The notes below the pieces were generated by a model. The model was not told where the DNA came from. It saw nothing but the letters and a program-made list of their open reading frames with translations, and searched no databases. 25,309 nt of DNA from Eshraghiella sp050874365. GTDB taxonomy: Bacteria > Bacillota > Clostridia > Lachnospirales > Lachnospiraceae. The translations under genes and the position numbers were made by a program. Within the stretch, counting starts at the first letter, position 1. Every line of letters starts with the position of its first letter. This document shows positions 25,260 to 25,309 of the stretch, in pieces. The DNA is taken from NCBI GenBank assembly GCA_050874365.1, contig JBNMKN010000013.1:1-25309 (forward strand), written 5' to 3'.

Positions 25260-25309
25260 ATGGATTTTACAATATTTTTATTATAAAGTTGCAATTTGTT
25301 CATAATTAA

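Overview
The window looks like chromosomal DNA of a low-GC Clostridia, most likely a Lachnospiraceae-type gut anaerobe. This is inferred from AT-rich intergenic DNA, strong Shine-Dalgarno sites, a large SRP RNA with an Alu domain, and gene orders shared with Firmicutes (tadA-SRP RNA-dnaX-ybaB-recR and metG-tatD-...-rsmA). Several unknown proteins (a DUF6128-like, a DUF6056-like and a 149-residue protein) also resemble Lachnospiraceae families. I see no phage, transposase, CRISPR array, tRNA or 16S/23S rRNA gene.

Region 1 (about 1-10250, all minus strand) starts with tadA, then the SRP RNA gene with its own promoter, then a tightly packed run dnaX-ybaB-recR. Directly attached to recR are three genes whose order and features match a kleisin / winged-helix / SMC-ATPase set (JetA-JetB-JetC of Wadjet type III, or equally MksF-MksE-MksB). 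The SMC protein has 1463 residues with a Walker A site at its N-terminus and signature and Walker B motifs at its C-terminus. No JetD/MksG nuclease follows in the 123 bases left before the window edge. This coupling of an SMC complex to the replication/repair operon is the most interesting system here.

Region 2 (10339-18270) holds a plus-strand GNAT acetyltransferase convergent with a DUF6128-like gene. Upstream of the latter, on the minus strand, lie a glycosyltransferase, an HD hydrolase, metG, tatD, two tandem-duplicated membrane proteins and rsmA. The tatD frame is broken at a run of six A residues, exactly at a sequence that fits a -1 slippery heptamer. The tandem pair sits where Bacillus subtilis has yabE and rnmV.

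Region 3 (18400-21022) holds a polytopic DUF6056-like membrane protein on the plus strand, divergent from the glycosyltransferase. It converges on deoC plus a small unknown gene. The facing stop codons are two bases apart, and each side appears to have its terminator inside the other gene, so the two mRNAs should overlap by about 260 nt.

Region 4 (21045-25259) holds a DnaK-like chaperone with a shortened C-terminus and no CIRCE element. It is divergent from a DAHP synthase gene followed by coaBC (aromatic amino acid and coenzyme A synthesis). Most of the window is therefore housekeeping; the novelty lies in the SMC locus, the tatD frameshift and the overlapping terminators.
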